Part shown: positions 7,154 through 14,226 of the stretch, one piece after another | Layout: each line of letters begins with the position of its first letter | Position numbering within the stretch: the stretch's first letter is position 1 | Origin: Chromatiales bacterium | GTDB taxonomy: Bacteria > Pseudomonadota > Gammaproteobacteria > CAMYNG01 | DNA: 14,226 nt | NCBI GenBank assembly: GCA_026990045.1 | Contig: JALSIK010000286.1 | Location: 1 to 14,226 of the forward strand | Reading direction: 5' to 3' | Translations under genes and position numbers: made by a program | The notes under the pieces: generated by a model | What the model saw: only the letters and a program-made list of their open reading frames with translations | Databases searched by the model: none | What the model was told of the DNA's origin: nothing

Positions 7154-8518
7154 TCAGGGCGCGCGGGCCACCCGGGTGGGGCCGTGCGCGTCCAGCTGCG
7201 CCATGAGGCGCCGGGCGTGGAGGAGGAAATCGTCCCGGAAGCGGCGGGCGATGGGACGGGCATTGGGCAGCTTCACGGTGAGCGGGTTGCGGTGCACGCC
7301 GTTGACCCGGAACTCGTAGTGCAGGTGCGGGCCCGTGGCCAGGCCCGAGCTGCCCACGTAGCCGATGACCTGTCCCTGCTTCACGCGCCTGCCCACGCGC
7401 AGGCCGCGGCGGTAGCCGGAGAGATGGGCATAGAGGGTGCTGTAGCGCCCGCCGTGCTGGATGATGATGGTGCGCCCGTAGCCGCCCTTGCGCCCGCGGA
7501 AGATCACCCGCCCGTCACCGGCGGCCTTCACCGGGGTGCCGCGGCGGGCGGCGTAGTCCACGCCCTTGTGGACCCGCATGCGGTTGAGGACGGGATGCCG
7601 GCGCCGCCCGAAGCGCGAGGCGATGCGGGTGAAGTCCACCGGGGTGCGCAGGAAGGCCTTGCGCATGGACAGCCCCTCGGGGGTGTAGTAGTCGGTGCGG
7701 CCCTCCGGATCGGTGTAGCGCACGGCGTGGAAGCGGCGGCCCTGGTTGACGAACTCGGCCACCAGGATGGGGCCCTCGCCCACCTTGCGCCCGTCCAGGT
7801 ACTGTTCCTCGTAGATGACCCGGAAGCGGTCACCGCGGCGGATGTCCAGGGCGAAGTCGATGTCCCAGCCGAAGATCCCGGCCAGCTCCATCACCAGGTT
7901 CTGGGACAGGCCGGCGGCGGTGGCCGACTCGAACAGGGAGTTCTCGATGGTGCCGGCGCTGTAGGTGACGCGCCGTTCCAGTTCCCGCTGCACCAGGCGG
8001 GCGGTGAACCCGTCGCCCTCCCGGTGCACCCGGAGCGATTCCAGCGGCCCGCGTTCGTGCACCAGCTCCAGCAGCCGGCCGGCCTCGGCCCGCACCCGGA
8101 TGGTCTGGCCCGGCCGCAGCCGGCGCAGCCCGGCGGCATCGCCGCCGGCGGCCAGGACCCGCTGCAGCTCCCCCTGGGGCAGCCCCAGGCGGGAGAAGAT
8201 GGCGGACAGGGTGTCGCCCCGGCGCACGCGCACGTTCTGCCAGCGCGGGTCGGTATCCGGCACGGGGGCAGCGGCCGTCGTGTCCTCCGGTCCCACGTCC
8301 ACCGGCAGCGGCACGGTGATCCGGGCCGGGGCGGCGGTGGCGGCCGGGGCCCGGGTGGCCTCGGCCTCGCGCGAGGCGAGCGTGAGCAGGGTCCCGGCCA
8401 TGAGGGTGGCGGCCGCCAGCAGCAACAGGTGCAGCCGCGACCAGCGGAACCGCGAGCGGCGGTAGAGGGGTTCCCCCAGCGACTTATAGTCGCGCTTCAA
8501 GAATGAGTTGTAATCCAC
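7154..8518 (-). CDS. mepM: Murein DD-endopeptidase, LysM/M23 family (MepM-like)
   Basis: This is a periplasmic zinc peptidase that cleaves peptide cross-links in peptidoglycan. From a GTG at 8518 it has 454 residues. A short basic cytoplasmic segment precedes one membrane helix (about 28-46), and a Pro/Ala-rich linker leads to an OapA/LysM-like domain (about 96-143, starting VRRGDTLSAIF). A central domain (about 150-290) precedes the M23 LytM core. The zinc ligands are visible: His317 and Asp321 in HKGVDY, and His398-Leu-His400 in GPHLHYEF. YSTLYAHLS and GSSGLATGP are typical of active members. The order tyrS/mepM/anmK is conserved in gammaproteobacteria and fits cell-wall remodelling plus recycling. 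The start is uncertain because no good ribosome site precedes the GTG; a TTG at 8500 is an alternative. Symbol given by family similarity. Confidence 0.92.
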   Translation of the reverse strand: MDYNSFLKRDYKSLGEPLYRRSRFRWSRLHLLLLAAATLMAGTLLTLASREAEATRAPAATAAPARITVPLPVDVGPEDTTAAAPVPDTDPRWQNVRVRRGDTLSAIFSRLGLPQGELQRVLAAGGDAAGLRRLRPGQTIRVRAEAGRLLELVHERGPLESLRVHREGDGFTARLVQRELERRVTYSAGTIENSLFESATAAGLSQNLVMELAGIFGWDIDFALDIRRGDRFRVIYEEQYLDGRKVGEGPILVAEFVNQGRRFHAVRYTDPEGRTDYYTPEGLSMRKAFLRTPVDFTRIASRFGRRRHPVLNRMRVHKGVDYAARRGTPVKAAGDGRVIFRGRKGGYGRTIIIQHGGRYSTLYAHLSGYRRGLRVGRRVKQGQVIGYVGSSGLATGPHLHYEFRVNGVHRNPLTVKLPNARPIARRFRDDFLLHARRLMAQLDAHGPTRVARAP

Positions 8519-8547
8519 GGAATTTTAAATTTTTTTGACCTTGGCTA

Positions 8548-8577
8548 AACATAGCCCGCGGATGCCCCCGCGGTCAA
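8548..8577 (-). promoter_or_regulatory. Sigma-70 promoter for mepM-anmK
   Basis: On the minus strand TTGACC (8572-8577, 5 of 6 to consensus) and TATGTT (8548-8553, 4 of 6) are 18 bases apart. The predicted start near 8541 leaves a leader of about 22 bases before the GTG. The leader is very AT-rich, including AAAAAAATTTAAAATT, unlike its surroundings. Confidence 0.5.
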
Positions 8578-8653
8578 CTTCCACGGCCGGACCGGGGCCG
8601 GGCGAGGCGGGGGGTGTGATACCCTATCGCGTCTTTTTTCATGTCCGGGGAGG
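8562..8653 (+). promoter_or_regulatory. tyrS upstream region with ribosome binding site
   Basis: TGTGATACC around 8615-8623 may be an extended -10 element, but no convincing -35 precedes it. A T-rich stretch (8634-8639) follows. GGGGAGG (8647-8653) is the only good ribosome site. It lies 14 bases before ATG 8668 and downstream of ATG 8641, which argues for 8668 as the tyrS start. Confidence 0.35.
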
Positions 8654-8667
8654 TTGCATACGCACTC

Positions 8668-9891
8668 ATGGCACAGCGCGAGCAACGGTGGCCGGCCGAG
8701 GTGGACCAGGCGCTGGCGGTGCTGCGCCGGGGCACCGAGGAGATCCTGCTGGAGTCGGAGCTGGGGGAGCGGCTGGCCGCGGGCCGGCCGCTGCGGGTCA
8801 AGGCCGGCTTCGATCCCACGGCGCCCGACCTGCACCTGGGCCACACGGTGCTAATAAATAAGTTGCGCCAGTTCCAGGACCTGGGCCACGAGGTCCTGTT
8901 CCTCATCGGTGACTTCACCGGCATGATCGGCGATCCCACCGGCAAGAGCACCACCCGGCCGCCCCTGTCGCGCGACGAGGTCATCGAGAACGCCCGCACC
9001 TACGAGCAGCAGATCTTCAAGATCCTGGAACCGGAAAAGACCCTGGTCATGTTCAACTCCAGCTGGATGAACGAGATGAGCGCGGCGGATCTCATCCAGC
9101 TCGCGGCCAGGCACACGGTGGCACGCATGCTGGAACGGGACGATTTTGCCAAGCGCTATCATTCGGGCCAGCCCATCGCCATCCACGAGTTCCTGTACCC
9201 GCTGATCCAGGGCTACGACTCGGTGGCCCTGCGCGCCGACGTGGAGCTGGGCGGCACCGACCAGAAATTCAACCTGCTGGTGGGGCGCGAGCTGCAGAAG
9301 CACTACGGCCAGCCGCCCCAGGTGGTGATCACGGTGCCTATCCTCGAGGGCCTGGACGGGGTGCAGAAGATGTCCAAGTCCCTGGGCAACTACGTGGGCA
9401 TCGACGAGCCGCCGGACGAGATGTTCGGCAAGATCATGTCCATCTCCGACGAACTCATGTGGCGCTGGTTCGAGCTCCTGAGCTTCCGCCCGGCGGAGGA
9501 GATCGCCGGTTTCCGCCGCCGGGTGGCCGAGGGCGCCAACCCGCGCGACATCAAGTTCCTGCTGGCGGAGGAGATCGTGGCCCGGTTCCACGACGCCGCG
9601 GCCGCCTGCCGCGCGCGGGAAAACTTCGTCGCCCGGTTCCAGAAGGGGGCCCTGCCCGAGGACATGCCGGAGGTGTCGCTGGCGGCCCCCGAGGGCCGGC
9701 TGGCCATCGGCTACGTGCTCAAGGAGGCCGGGCTGGTCAAAAGCACGTCCGAGGCCCTGCGCATGGTGCGCCAGGGCGCGGTGCGCGTGGACGGCGAGCG
9801 CATCACGGATCCCCACCTGGAGCTGGCCGCGGGCGGGCCTTACGTGGTGCAGGTGGGCAAGCGCCGCTTCGCCCGGGTCCGCATCGCGTAG
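8668..9891 (+). CDS. tyrS: Tyrosyl-tRNA synthetase
   Basis: The enzyme charges tRNA-Tyr with tyrosine in the cytoplasm. From ATG 8668 it has 407 residues, close to the usual length of about 400. ATG 8641 would add nine residues but has no ribosome site upstream, and the family normally begins about here. The class I signatures are clear: HLGH at 56-59 within DPTAPDLHLGHT, and KMSKS at 234-238. GYDSVALRADVELGGTDQKF belongs to the catalytic core. A C-terminal S4-like RNA-binding domain (about 335-405) includes LVKSTSEALRMVRQGAVRVDG. The pattern is that of the TyrZ-like clade common in Pseudomonas and Chromatiales. Divergent placement from mepM-anmK is conserved in gammaproteobacteria. Oddity: codons at 8851-8865, just after HLGH, are CTA ATA AAT AAG TTG, unlike the GC-rich usage elsewhere. 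Confidence 0.97.
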   Translation: MAQREQRWPAEVDQALAVLRRGTEEILLESELGERLAAGRPLRVKAGFDPTAPDLHLGHTVLINKLRQFQDLGHEVLFLIGDFTGMIGDPTGKSTTRPPLSRDEVIENARTYEQQIFKILEPEKTLVMFNSSWMNEMSAADLIQLAARHTVARMLERDDFAKRYHSGQPIAIHEFLYPLIQGYDSVALRADVELGGTDQKFNLLVGRELQKHYGQPPQVVITVPILEGLDGVQKMSKSLGNYVGIDEPPDEMFGKIMSISDELMWRWFELLSFRPAEEIAGFRRRVAEGANPRDIKFLLAEEIVARFHDAAAACRARENFVARFQKGALPEDMPEVSLAAPEGRLAIGYVLKEAGLVKSTSEALRMVRQGAVRVDGERITDPHLELAAGGPYVVQVGKRRFARVRIA

Positions 9892-9952
9892 GCGGCCGGT
9901 TTTCCTCCGCCGTCCCGCTCAAGCCGCCGGCCCGTGGTGCCGACACAGGGAC

Positions 9953-12217
9953 ATGGTCTTCGACCCGCGTTCCGGTTCGCAGGGGGGCCAGGCCGGGACC
10001 GGCGCCATGGTTTTCCCCGGCGGGCGGTCCGGCCCCGGCGGGAGCCCGCGCGCCGCCGTCCTGTCGTTCCTTTCCCTCTGGTGCGTGCCCGCCCTCGCGG
10101 CCGGGGTGCCCGCGCCGTCCCCGCCCACCTGGTGGGCGTGGGCCGCGGCCGGGCTGGCCGTCGTCCTGGCGACGGCATTGATTCACATCTGGCGGCTGCA
10201 CCGGCGCCTGCGCCGGCACACCGCCGCCCTGGGCGCCAGCGAGCAGCGCCTGCAGCTGGCACTGGAGGCCGGGCGCATCGCCATCTGGGAACACGACATG
10301 CAGACCGACCGGGTGACCTGGTGGGGCAGCGTGGAGATCATCTTCGGCCAGTCCCTGGAGACCCTGCAGGAGCGCCCGGATTTCTACCGGGCCATGGTGC
10401 CGCCCGAGGAGCTGCCGGTCATCGACCGGGCCCTGGAGGAGGCCATGGAGGGTGACGGCCGGTTCGAGGTCCTGCACCGCATGCGCTGGGCCGACGGGTC
10501 CGAGCAGTGGGTCCATGCGCGCGGCGAAGTGATGCGGGATGCCGGCGGCCGGCCGGTGCGCATGGCGGGCACGGTGGTGAACGTGACCCGCCAGGTGCAG
10601 ACCCAGGCGGAGCTGGCCGGCGCGCGTGACTTCCTGCAGGCCATCTACGACGCCTCCCCGGACATGATCTTCGTCCACGGCGGCGACGGCCGCCTGGTGG
10701 AAGTGAATGACAATGCGCTGCAAGCCTACGGCTACACGCGGGAAGAGATGCTGCGGCTGCCGGCCGGAACGTTCACGTGCGGCGACTGCGACACGGCGAA
10801 CGTGCAGGCGCTGATGCAACGGGCCCGGGACGGAGAGGCGGTGGACGTGGAAGGGACCGCGCGCCGGCGCGACGGCGGCACCTTCCCGGTGGAGGTGCGC
10901 CTGCGCCGGCTGGCCGGCGGCAACGTGCTGGCCCTGGTGCGCGACATCAGCGAGCGGCGCGACATCGAGGCCGTGCGCCAGCGCCGCCAGGTCCTGCTGG
11001 AGCGGCTGGACCGCGAGGTCCAGCGGATCCTGCAGCCGGTGGACAGCCTGGAGGATTTCCATGTCCGCGTCTGTGCCGGCGTGCAGGTCCTGGTGGAGGC
11101 CCACCTGGCGGCAGTGGCGGTGGTGGCGGGGGATGGTGCGGCCTTCGTCTACCAGGCGGTGGCGGGCGAAGGGGCGGAGCGGCTGCGCGGGCAACGGACG
11201 GCCGCCGGCGATACCACGCTCTGCGGGTGGGTGGTGCGCCACAACCGGGTCCTGCGGGTGGACGATCTGGACCATGATCCGCGGGTGGAGCGGGACCTGG
11301 CGGAAGTCCTGGGCCTGTCGTCCGCCGTCCTGGCCCCGGTGAGGGCCGGGGAGGGCGTGGTGGCCGCGCTGGCGGCCTTCCGCCGTCACGGGCGGTTCGA
11401 CGAACAGGACATGCAGATCCTGCACCTGTACGCGCAGCGGGTGTCGGCCGCTCTGGAGAACCTGCGGCTGCGCCTGCGGCTGGAAGAACGCGTGGCCGAG
11501 CGCACGCGCGAGCTGGAAGCCTTCTGCCATTCGGTGTCCCATGACCTGCGCGCGCCCCTGCGGGCGCTGGACGGTTTCAGCCAGATGCTGCTCGAGGACC
11601 ACGGCCACCGGCTGGACGAGCAAGGGCGCTTTCACCTGGAGCGCATCCGGCGCGCCGCCGGCCGCATGGCCCAGCTCATCGACGGGCTGCTGCATCTCTC
11701 CCGCATCGGCCGTGCCGAGCTGGTGGAGGAAGAAGTCCAGCTGTGCCGGCTGGCGGCGGAAGCCCTCAGCCAGCTCCAGGCCCACGAGCCCGGCCGCCCG
11801 GTCCTGTTCCGCTGCCGGGCGCGGACCCCGGTGGTGGGCGACCGCCGCCTGCTGCGCCTGATGATGGACAACCTGCTGGGCAACGCCTGGAAGTACACCC
11901 GCACGCGCGACCCGGCCGAGATCGTCCTCGAGGAACGGCGCGAGGACGGCGAGGTCATCTATACCCTGCGCGACAACGGCGTCGGGTTCGACATGCGCTA
12001 CGCGCACAAGCTGTTCGGCGTCTTCCAGCGCCTGCACCCGGCCAGCGAGTACGAGGGCACGGGCATCGGCCTGGCCACGGTGCAGCGCATCGTCGCCCGC
12101 CACGGCGGCCGCATCTGGGCCCGCGCCGAGCCCGGCCGGGGCGCCGAGTTTCACTTCACCCTGGGCCGGCAGCCGGTGCGGCGGGTGATGGGCGAGGCCT
12201 CCGGCGACGCCGCCTAA
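9953..12217 (+). CDS. PAS-PAS-GAF sensor histidine kinase
   Basis: The 754-residue product from ATG 9953 (ATG 10007 is an alternative; neither has a strong ribosome site) begins with a signal-like or membrane segment (about 34-51). A helix at about 59-80 follows, leaving almost no periplasmic loop. Two PAS domains (about 96-220 and 225-345) and a GAF domain (about 365-500) follow. The HisKA domain carries the phospho-acceptor His530 in SHDLRAPLRALDGFSQ. The HATPase domain shows the N box (DNLLGNAWKYT), G1 (DNGVGFDM), F box (LFGVFQRLH) and G2 (GTGIGLATV), so it should be active. This kinase type resembles the C-terminal part of bacteriophytochromes, but no chromophore-binding region is seen. 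A CGDC motif (276-279) sits in the second PAS domain. No receiver domain or response regulator lies nearby, so its partner is unknown. Sensing is probably cytoplasmic. Confidence 0.94.
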   Translation: MVFDPRSGSQGGQAGTGAMVFPGGRSGPGGSPRAAVLSFLSLWCVPALAAGVPAPSPPTWWAWAAAGLAVVLATALIHIWRLHRRLRRHTAALGASEQRLQLALEAGRIAIWEHDMQTDRVTWWGSVEIIFGQSLETLQERPDFYRAMVPPEELPVIDRALEEAMEGDGRFEVLHRMRWADGSEQWVHARGEVMRDAGGRPVRMAGTVVNVTRQVQTQAELAGARDFLQAIYDASPDMIFVHGGDGRLVEVNDNALQAYGYTREEMLRLPAGTFTCGDCDTANVQALMQRARDGEAVDVEGTARRRDGGTFPVEVRLRRLAGGNVLALVRDISERRDIEAVRQRRQVLLERLDREVQRILQPVDSLEDFHVRVCAGVQVLVEAHLAAVAVVAGDGAAFVYQAVAGEGAERLRGQRTAAGDTTLCGWVVRHNRVLRVDDLDHDPRVERDLAEVLGLSSAVLAPVRAGEGVVAALAAFRRHGRFDEQDMQILHLYAQRVSAALENLRLRLRLEERVAERTRELEAFCHSVSHDLRAPLRALDGFSQMLLEDHGHRLDEQGRFHLERIRRAAGRMAQLIDGLLHLSRIGRAELVEEEVQLCRLAAEALSQLQAHEPGRPVLFRCRARTPVVGDRRLLRLMMDNLLGNAWKYTRTRDPAEIVLEERREDGEVIYTLRDNGVGFDMRYAHKLFGVFQRLHPASEYEGTGIGLATVQRIVARHGGRIWARAEPGRGAEFHFTLGRQPVRRVMGEASGDAA

Positions 12218-12384
12218 TACATGGGAACAGAAAGGGTTTAGTGGCAACTGGTTGAATTAAAAAGGCGATAATTCCTGATTTTTTGGCGCGGATGGAAGCA
12301 CCCGCCACACCGGTCCACCGCGGTTGGAGGCGGGCGGCGGGGTTGCTAAGCTTTTGTTCGAAGGGTTGCCAGGGAGGGTGACTG
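12218..12384. other. AT-rich intergenic leader before the di-heme cytochrome gene
   Basis: The first half (12230-12285) is AT-rich. It holds GATAAT (12267-12272), a 5 of 6 match to a -10 element, but no good -35. It also holds a small inverted repeat, GAATT...AATTC (12254-12274), followed by CTGA and TTTTTT. The repeat could be a weak terminator for the kinase gene, or the hexamer a promoter for the next gene; the sequence does not decide. A second weak pair is TTGGAG and TAAGCT, 17 bases apart, close to the start at 12385. Confidence 0.35.
12371..12378 (+). promoter_or_regulatory. Ribosome binding site deciding the TTG start at 12385
   Basis: AGGGAGGG ends 6 bases before TTG 12385, an ideal distance. 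A rival TTG at 12430 has GAGG five bases upstream and would give a shorter, more conventional signal peptide. Confidence 0.5.
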
Positions 12385-13446
12385 TTGCCAGCAGGGTGTC
12401 AACGTCGCTGCGGATTCAACGAGGGCCTCTTGGACCCCAAGCCCCATTGGTTGCGGGCCGGTGTCGCCACCGCCGGCGTGCTGTTGCTCGCCATCGTTGC
12501 ACCGGCGCACGAAGGCTCCAACCCGTCACTGCACGGCGCGGTCCGGCCCCTGCCGCGGTCGGTGGTCCTGGATGCGCGCAAGGTGGCGCTGGGCGAACGG
12601 CTGTTCCGCGATCCCCGCCTGTCGGAGAGCGGTCGCCTGGCCTGCAGCAGCTGCCACCGGCTGGAGGAAGGCGGGGACGACGGCCTGCCGCGTTCGGTGA
12701 CCAACACCGGGGAACCGGGAGCGGTCAATGCGCCCACGGTGTTCAACGCCGCCTTCAATCACCGCCTCACCTGGCGCGGGGCCTTCCGCACCCTGGAGGA
12801 GCAGGCCGAGGCCGACCTGCGCAATCCCCGCCATGCCGCCACCACCTGGCCGCGGCTGCTGGCGCGGCTGCGGGATGATCCCGAGTACGTGCGCCGGTTC
12901 CGCGAGATCTACGGCGGCCCGCCGCGCCGCGAGGCGGTGCTGGATGCCCTGGCCACCTTCGAGCGCTCGCTCGTCACCCCCGATGCGCCCTTCGACCGCT
13001 ACCTGCGCGGCGAGCGTGATGCGCTCACGCCCCGGCAGCAGCGGGGCTGGCGGCACTTCGTCGACTACGGGTGCATCAGTTGCCACCAGGGCATCAACCT
13101 GGGGGGCAACCTGTTCGCCCGCTTCGGCGTGTTCGCCGATCCCTCGGACAGGGCGAAGAAGGAGAAGATCTATCCCGGGCGGTTCCTGGTCACCGGCAAC
13201 GAGGCGGATCGTTACGTCTTCCGGGTGCCCAGCCTGCGCAACGTGGCGGTGACCGCGCCGTACTTCCACGACGGCAGCGCCGCGACCCTGGAAGAAGCGG
13301 TGCGGCGGGTGGCGCGCCTGCAGCTGGGACGGACGCTGCCCGAGGCCCACGTGGCCGACCTGGTGGCCTTTCTGCACAGCCTCACCGGTTACTGGCGCGG
13401 GCGTCCGCTGGGGGCACCGCCCGGCGAGGCGGAGGACCGGCCTTGA
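12385..13446 (+). CDS. Di-heme cytochrome c peroxidase / MauG-family protein
   Basis: From TTG 12385 the product has 353 residues; TTG 12430 would give 338. A hydrophobic segment (AGVATAGVLLLAIVAPA) and a likely cleavage site before HEG indicate export to the periplasm. Two heme-binding motifs, CSSCH (87-91) and CISCH (230-234), define the two cytochrome domains. NAPTVFNAAFN, the LEEQAEADL helix and FRVPSLRNVAVTAPYFHDGS are hallmarks of bacterial CCP/MauG proteins, which reduce peroxide or use it to oxidise a partner. Two points are unusual. The segment normally reading EAV-x-x-M-x-R-x-QLGR has Val309 in the Met position, so the second heme may lack its Met ligand. No His lies between residues 92 and the NAPTVFN motif. 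The stop overlaps the next start (TTGA), linking it to a DAHL sensor. A sensory or MauG-like role is therefore as likely as detoxification. Confidence 0.9.
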   Translation: MPAGCQRRCGFNEGLLDPKPHWLRAGVATAGVLLLAIVAPAHEGSNPSLHGAVRPLPRSVVLDARKVALGERLFRDPRLSESGRLACSSCHRLEEGGDDGLPRSVTNTGEPGAVNAPTVFNAAFNHRLTWRGAFRTLEEQAEADLRNPRHAATTWPRLLARLRDDPEYVRRFREIYGGPPRREAVLDALATFERSLVTPDAPFDRYLRGERDALTPRQQRGWRHFVDYGCISCHQGINLGGNLFARFGVFADPSDRAKKEKIYPGRFLVTGNEADRYVFRVPSLRNVAVTAPYFHDGSAATLEEAVRRVARLQLGRTLPEAHVADLVAFLHSLTGYWRGRPLGAPPGEAEDRP

Positions 13447-14226
13447 CCCGCGCGGGACTGTTCCACGCCGTGCTCCTGGGGCTGCTGCTGGCCGCCTTCA
13501 GCCTGTTCTACCAGCGGGCGCGCGAGGCGGAACCCCTGCAGGCCCAGCAGGATCTCCACCGGATCGATGCCGTGTCCACGGCCGAGGCGCGCCTGCTCCG
13601 GGACCTGCTCCTGGTGCGGGCGGGCCTGTTGCGGGACTACGATCCCCTGGCGCGGGGAATGGATGCCCTGCTCGACGCCGCGGCGGACCTGCCGCTGGCC
13701 GGGCGCGGGCCGCGCGTGGCCGAGGCGGTGGCCCGCGTCCGGCGCGAGGTCCGGGCGCTGGAAGACCGGGTGGAGCGGTTCAAGTCCCACACCGCGGTGC
13801 TGCGCAATTCCCTGCACTACCTGGCCGGCCTGGAGCGGGACCTGGCGCGCCGGGCGCGGGGCCAGCAGGAGATGGCGCTGGCCGCGGCCGGCAGCCGCCT
13901 GCTCGCCGCCCTGTCCGGTGCCGTTGCCCGTTCCGGGGCGGAGGCGTTCGCCGGGGCCGAGGCGGCCCTGGCCGGTCTCGAAGGACTGGCGCCCCCGCCG
14001 GCCCTGGCGTCCTGGCACCGGGCCTTCGTGCAGCACGGGCGCATGGCCCTGGCCCGGGCCCGCACCGTCGACCGGCTCCTTCACGCCCTCCTGGACCGGG
14101 ACCTGGGCGAGGCCGTGGCCGCGGCGGACGCGGCCTACGCGGGGTACTGGGCCCGGCGCGGGCGGCAGGCGGCCCTGGCGCGGCAAGGGGTCTACGGCCT
14201 GGGCCTGGTGCTGCTGGCCTACGTCG
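13443..14226 (+). CDS. DAHL-domain membrane sensor protein, N-terminal part
   Basis: TTG at 13443 overlaps the preceding stop as TTGA, and 261 codons are open to the window edge. A basic N-terminus and one membrane helix (about 5-23) precede a periplasmic all-helical region of about 215 residues. A second membrane helix (GVYGLGLVLLAYV) begins at the very end. Within the helical region, LLRDLLLVRAGLLRDYDPL and ERFKSHTAVLRNSLHYL match my recollection of the DAHL (double all-helical ligand-binding) sensor domain. DAHL proteins usually continue into histidine kinase or GGDEF/EAL modules, which would lie beyond the window. Tight coupling to the di-heme cytochrome suggests the cytochrome state may be its input. 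The gene is easily missed because it has a TTG start and no stop in the window. Domain identity is by motif memory only. Confidence 0.8.
   Translation, partial: MTRAGLFHAVLLGLLLAAFSLFYQRAREAEPLQAQQDLHRIDAVSTAEARLLRDLLLVRAGLLRDYDPLARGMDALLDAAADLPLAGRGPRVAEAVARVRREVRALEDRVERFKSHTAVLRNSLHYLAGLERDLARRARGQQEMALAAAGSRLLAALSGAVARSGAEAFAGAEAALAGLEGLAPPPALASWHRAFVQHGRMALARARTVDRLLHALLDRDLGEAVAAADAAYAGYWARRGRQAALARQGVYGLGLVLLAYV

Noticed and set aside
6038..8506. An 822-codon open frame on the plus strand opposite anmK and mepM
   Set aside because: It spans two well-supported genes and their boundary, with no recognisable domain or ribosome site.
8558..8574. Inverted CCGCGG pair between mepM and tyrS as a terminator or operator
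   Set aside because: The sequence is a repeated 6-base palindrome in GC-rich DNA with no T-run; it lies in the spacer of the mepM promoter and may be chance.
9892..9952. Possible tyrS terminator in the gap before the kinase gene
   Set aside because: GC-rich complementary pieces exist but no stable uninterrupted stem with a T-run was found.
9803..12247. An 814-codon open frame on the minus strand opposite the histidine kinase
   Set aside because: The kinase boxes on the plus strand are clear; the antisense translation has biased composition and no motif.
12292..12381. A 29-codon open frame ending just before the cytochrome start, as a possible leader peptide
   Set aside because: There is no ribosome site before ATG 12292 and no regulatory codon run or attenuator-like hairpins; its position may be chance.

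Overview
The window is about 14.2 kb of very GC-rich DNA (near 70% by eye) with strong G/C preference at third codon positions and short intergenic gaps. The order tyrS, divergent mepM-type peptidase, then anmK is a well-known gammaproteobacterial arrangement. Together with the protein sequences it suggests a gammaproteobacterium of the Chromatiales/Ectothiorhodospiraceae kind; that placement is inference. No tRNA, rRNA, CRISPR array, insertion sequence or phage gene was seen.

Layout. Positions 1-315 hold the C-terminal end of a methyl-accepting chemotaxis protein. Next is a tight plus-strand cassette (450-4005): a predicted outer-membrane protein, a small periplasmic PstS-like binding protein, and a membrane GGDEF-EAL protein. 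The first two overlap by ATGA and the third starts 5 bases after the second. A GC-rich hairpin (3990-4029) closes this unit against the convergent minus-strand gene for a cytochrome c/FTR1 fusion iron permease (4037-5953). That gene has a Fur-like operator over a perfect TATAAT. Upstream, also on the minus strand, lie anmK (6014-7138) and a LysM/M23 murein endopeptidase of the MepM type (7154-8518), 15 bases apart. An AT-rich divergent promoter region (8519-8667) separates them from tyrS (8668-9891). A PAS-PAS-GAF histidine kinase with no response regulator beside it follows (9953-12217). The window ends with a di-heme cytochrome c peroxidase/MauG-type protein (12385-13446) overlapping by TTGA a sensor gene with a DAHL-like periplasmic domain (13443 to the edge, incomplete).

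Themes. Signal transduction dominates: MCP, c-di-GMP protein, histidine kinase and DAHL sensor. Two units pair an exported protein with a membrane signalling protein: outer-membrane protein plus binding protein with GGDEF-EAL, and di-heme cytochrome with DAHL sensor. Both look like trans-envelope sensing modules. Each has a notable substitution: Gly in place of Asp in the EAL K-x-D motif, and Val where the second heme of bacterial CCPs normally has its Met ligand. MepM and AnmK belong together in cell-wall turnover and recycling.

No gene-free stretch exceeds 300 bases. The gaps are 316-449 (purine-rich leader with an AAGG repeat), 4006-4036, 5954-6013 (promoter), 7139-7153, 8519-8667 (divergent promoters), 9892-9952 (nothing clear) and 12218-12384 (AT-rich leader). 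Many long open frames lie opposite the real genes; they are judged to be shadows of GC-biased codon use.
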